This document shows positions 5,649 to 6,328 of a stretch of DNA of 6,328 nucleotides, piece by piece; the first letter of the stretch is position 1, and each line of letters starts with the position of its first letter. Below the pieces are notes generated by a model. It was not told the DNA's origin. It saw only the letters and a list, made by a program, of their open reading frames with translations, and ran no database searches. This stretch comes from Spirochaetaceae bacterium (GTDB lineage Bacteria; Spirochaetota; Spirochaetia; Treponematales; Breznakiellaceae), in NCBI GenBank assembly GCA_031267955.1, contig JAIRYB010000080.1, positions 1 through 6,328 on the forward strand. Reading direction: 5' to 3'. The translations under genes and the position numbers were made by a program.

Positions 5649-6328
5649 ATGGGCGGCCGGGTGATGAAAAAGCGGGGCGGGAAAAAAAACGTCCCGGCGG
5701 GGAATGCCGCTCCGCTGAAAAGCCGCGTCCCGGCGTGGGAAGGCGACCCGCTGATCCTTCTGGCGGAGAGCCGCGCCCTGGACCATGTATGGGCATTGTT
5801 GCACGACGCCACGGTCCCGGAAATTCCCGAGGGACTGGAAGGCATCCTCCCGCTCCAAAGCATACACCGGGAGCTGTGCGAGATCCGGGAGACGATGAAA
5901 CGGTACACGGTCTGGGATATCGAAATATCGCTGGAATCGCGGGGCATACTGCCCGGCTACCTGAAGGCCCTGCGGTCCAACCTGCGGCACCTGATCTGGC
6001 GGATGCAGATGGTAACGGAGGGGGATGCGACCCCGCAGGAAAATTCCATAGGGAAATTTTCGGGTGTTTTCGACGGGTTGATACGGCGCATGGAGGGCTT
6101 GCGGGAGAAGGAGGCGGAACTGTGCGCCCTGAGAGGGGAGAATGCCGACGGGAAACGAACCGGCGCAAGCCCGCCGCAGATGTGCCGCCCGGGGGACGCT
6201 CCCTACCGTGCGGGCGGCCGCGGCGGCCTTGCCGGAGCGCTTGACCGCGAAGCGTTTATTTTCCGGGCCTTTGACGATCTTTACGCGGCCTTCGCGCAGG
6301 GCAAGTGGTGCTGCCTGGCGGTTGTGGA
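5649..6328 (+). CDS. Soluble HAMP-like/GGDEF diguanylate cyclase, 5' part only
   Basis: The frame starts at ATG 5649, directly after the preceding TAA, and stays open to the window end (226 codons visible). GAGGG at 5636-5640 is a modest binding site eight bases upstream. A second ATG at 5664 is possible. There is no signal peptide or membrane segment. Residues 1-30 are basic and Gly-rich. Residues 63-92 (LEGILPLQSIHRELCEIRETM) are helical. Residues 97-160 (SRGILPGYLKALRSNLRHLIWRMQMVTEGD, FSGVFDGLIRRMEGL) match the HAMP-like region I associate with Treponema and clostridial soluble cyclases. After a Gly/Pro-rich linker (164-193), LAGALDREAFIFRAFDDLYAAFAQGKWCCLAVV is the start of a GGDEF domain, and the last two bases, GA, fit the expected Asp of DxDxFK. 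The DxLTG opening is degenerate (GGLAG). Active-site residues lie beyond the window, so activity cannot be judged. Confidence 0.78.
   Translation, partial: MGGRVMKKRGGKKNVPAGNAAPLKSRVPAWEGDPLILLAESRALDHVWALLHDATVPEIPEGLEGILPLQSIHRELCEIRETMKRYTVWDIEISLESRGILPGYLKALRSNLRHLIWRMQMVTEGDATPQENSIGKFSGVFDGLIRRMEGLREKEAELCALRGENADGKRTGASPPQMCRPGDAPYRAGGRGGLAGALDREAFIFRAFDDLYAAFAQGKWCCLAVV

Noticed and set aside
5590..6244. Long frames on both strands over the second cyclase
   Set aside because: The + frame starting at 5735 and the minus frames are Pro/Arg/Gly-rich shadows. The frame from 5649 contains the HAMP-like and GGDEF signatures and runs off the window.

Overview
The window is a GC-rich bacterial segment in which every supported gene lies on the + strand. 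The gene families suggest a host-associated spirochaete, probably a Treponema of the insect-gut type. The pointers are tandem group 2 bacterial Ig-like domains, an exported beta-barrel-like protein of a style I associate with Treponema, a PD-(D/E)XK-like protein with a coiled-coil start, and a HAMP-like/GGDEF protein next to what looks like a V4R-domain fragment. This assignment is from memory of families, not from a search.

Left part (1-1326): the 3' end of a surface or exported protein made of Ig-like repeats. Three units are nearly identical at the DNA level with a 249-base period, and the fourth is diverged and more AT-rich. A 342-base non-coding gap follows. It is rich in inverted repeats and ends in an AT-rich stretch and a ribosome binding site.

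Middle part (1327-3193): a 399-residue exported protein with a signal peptide and a probable C-terminal outer-membrane beta-barrel. After a 51-base AT-rich gap with a candidate promoter and operator comes a type II toxin-antitoxin pair: a Phd/YefM-like antitoxin overlapping a RelE/ParE-like toxin by 11 bases.

Right part (3231-6328): a close-packed run of signalling genes. It starts with a seven-transmembrane/PAS/GGDEF diguanylate cyclase that has both the GGEEF active-site motif and the RxxD inhibitory site. Next is a coiled-coil plus PD-(D/E)XK-like protein whose ExK lysine appears to be missing. Then comes a 45-codon ORF that reads like the two ends of a V4R-domain protein joined with the middle deleted. 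Its stop codon abuts the start of a second, soluble GGDEF protein with a HAMP-like region, which runs off the window just before its first expected catalytic aspartate.

The most noteworthy items are the apparently collapsed V4R gene that may still be translationally coupled to its cyclase partner, the apparent loss of a catalytic lysine in the nuclease-like protein, and the inverted-repeat element in the gap. I see no wholly new system. I see no tRNA, rRNA, CRISPR array, transposase or convincing rho-independent terminator.
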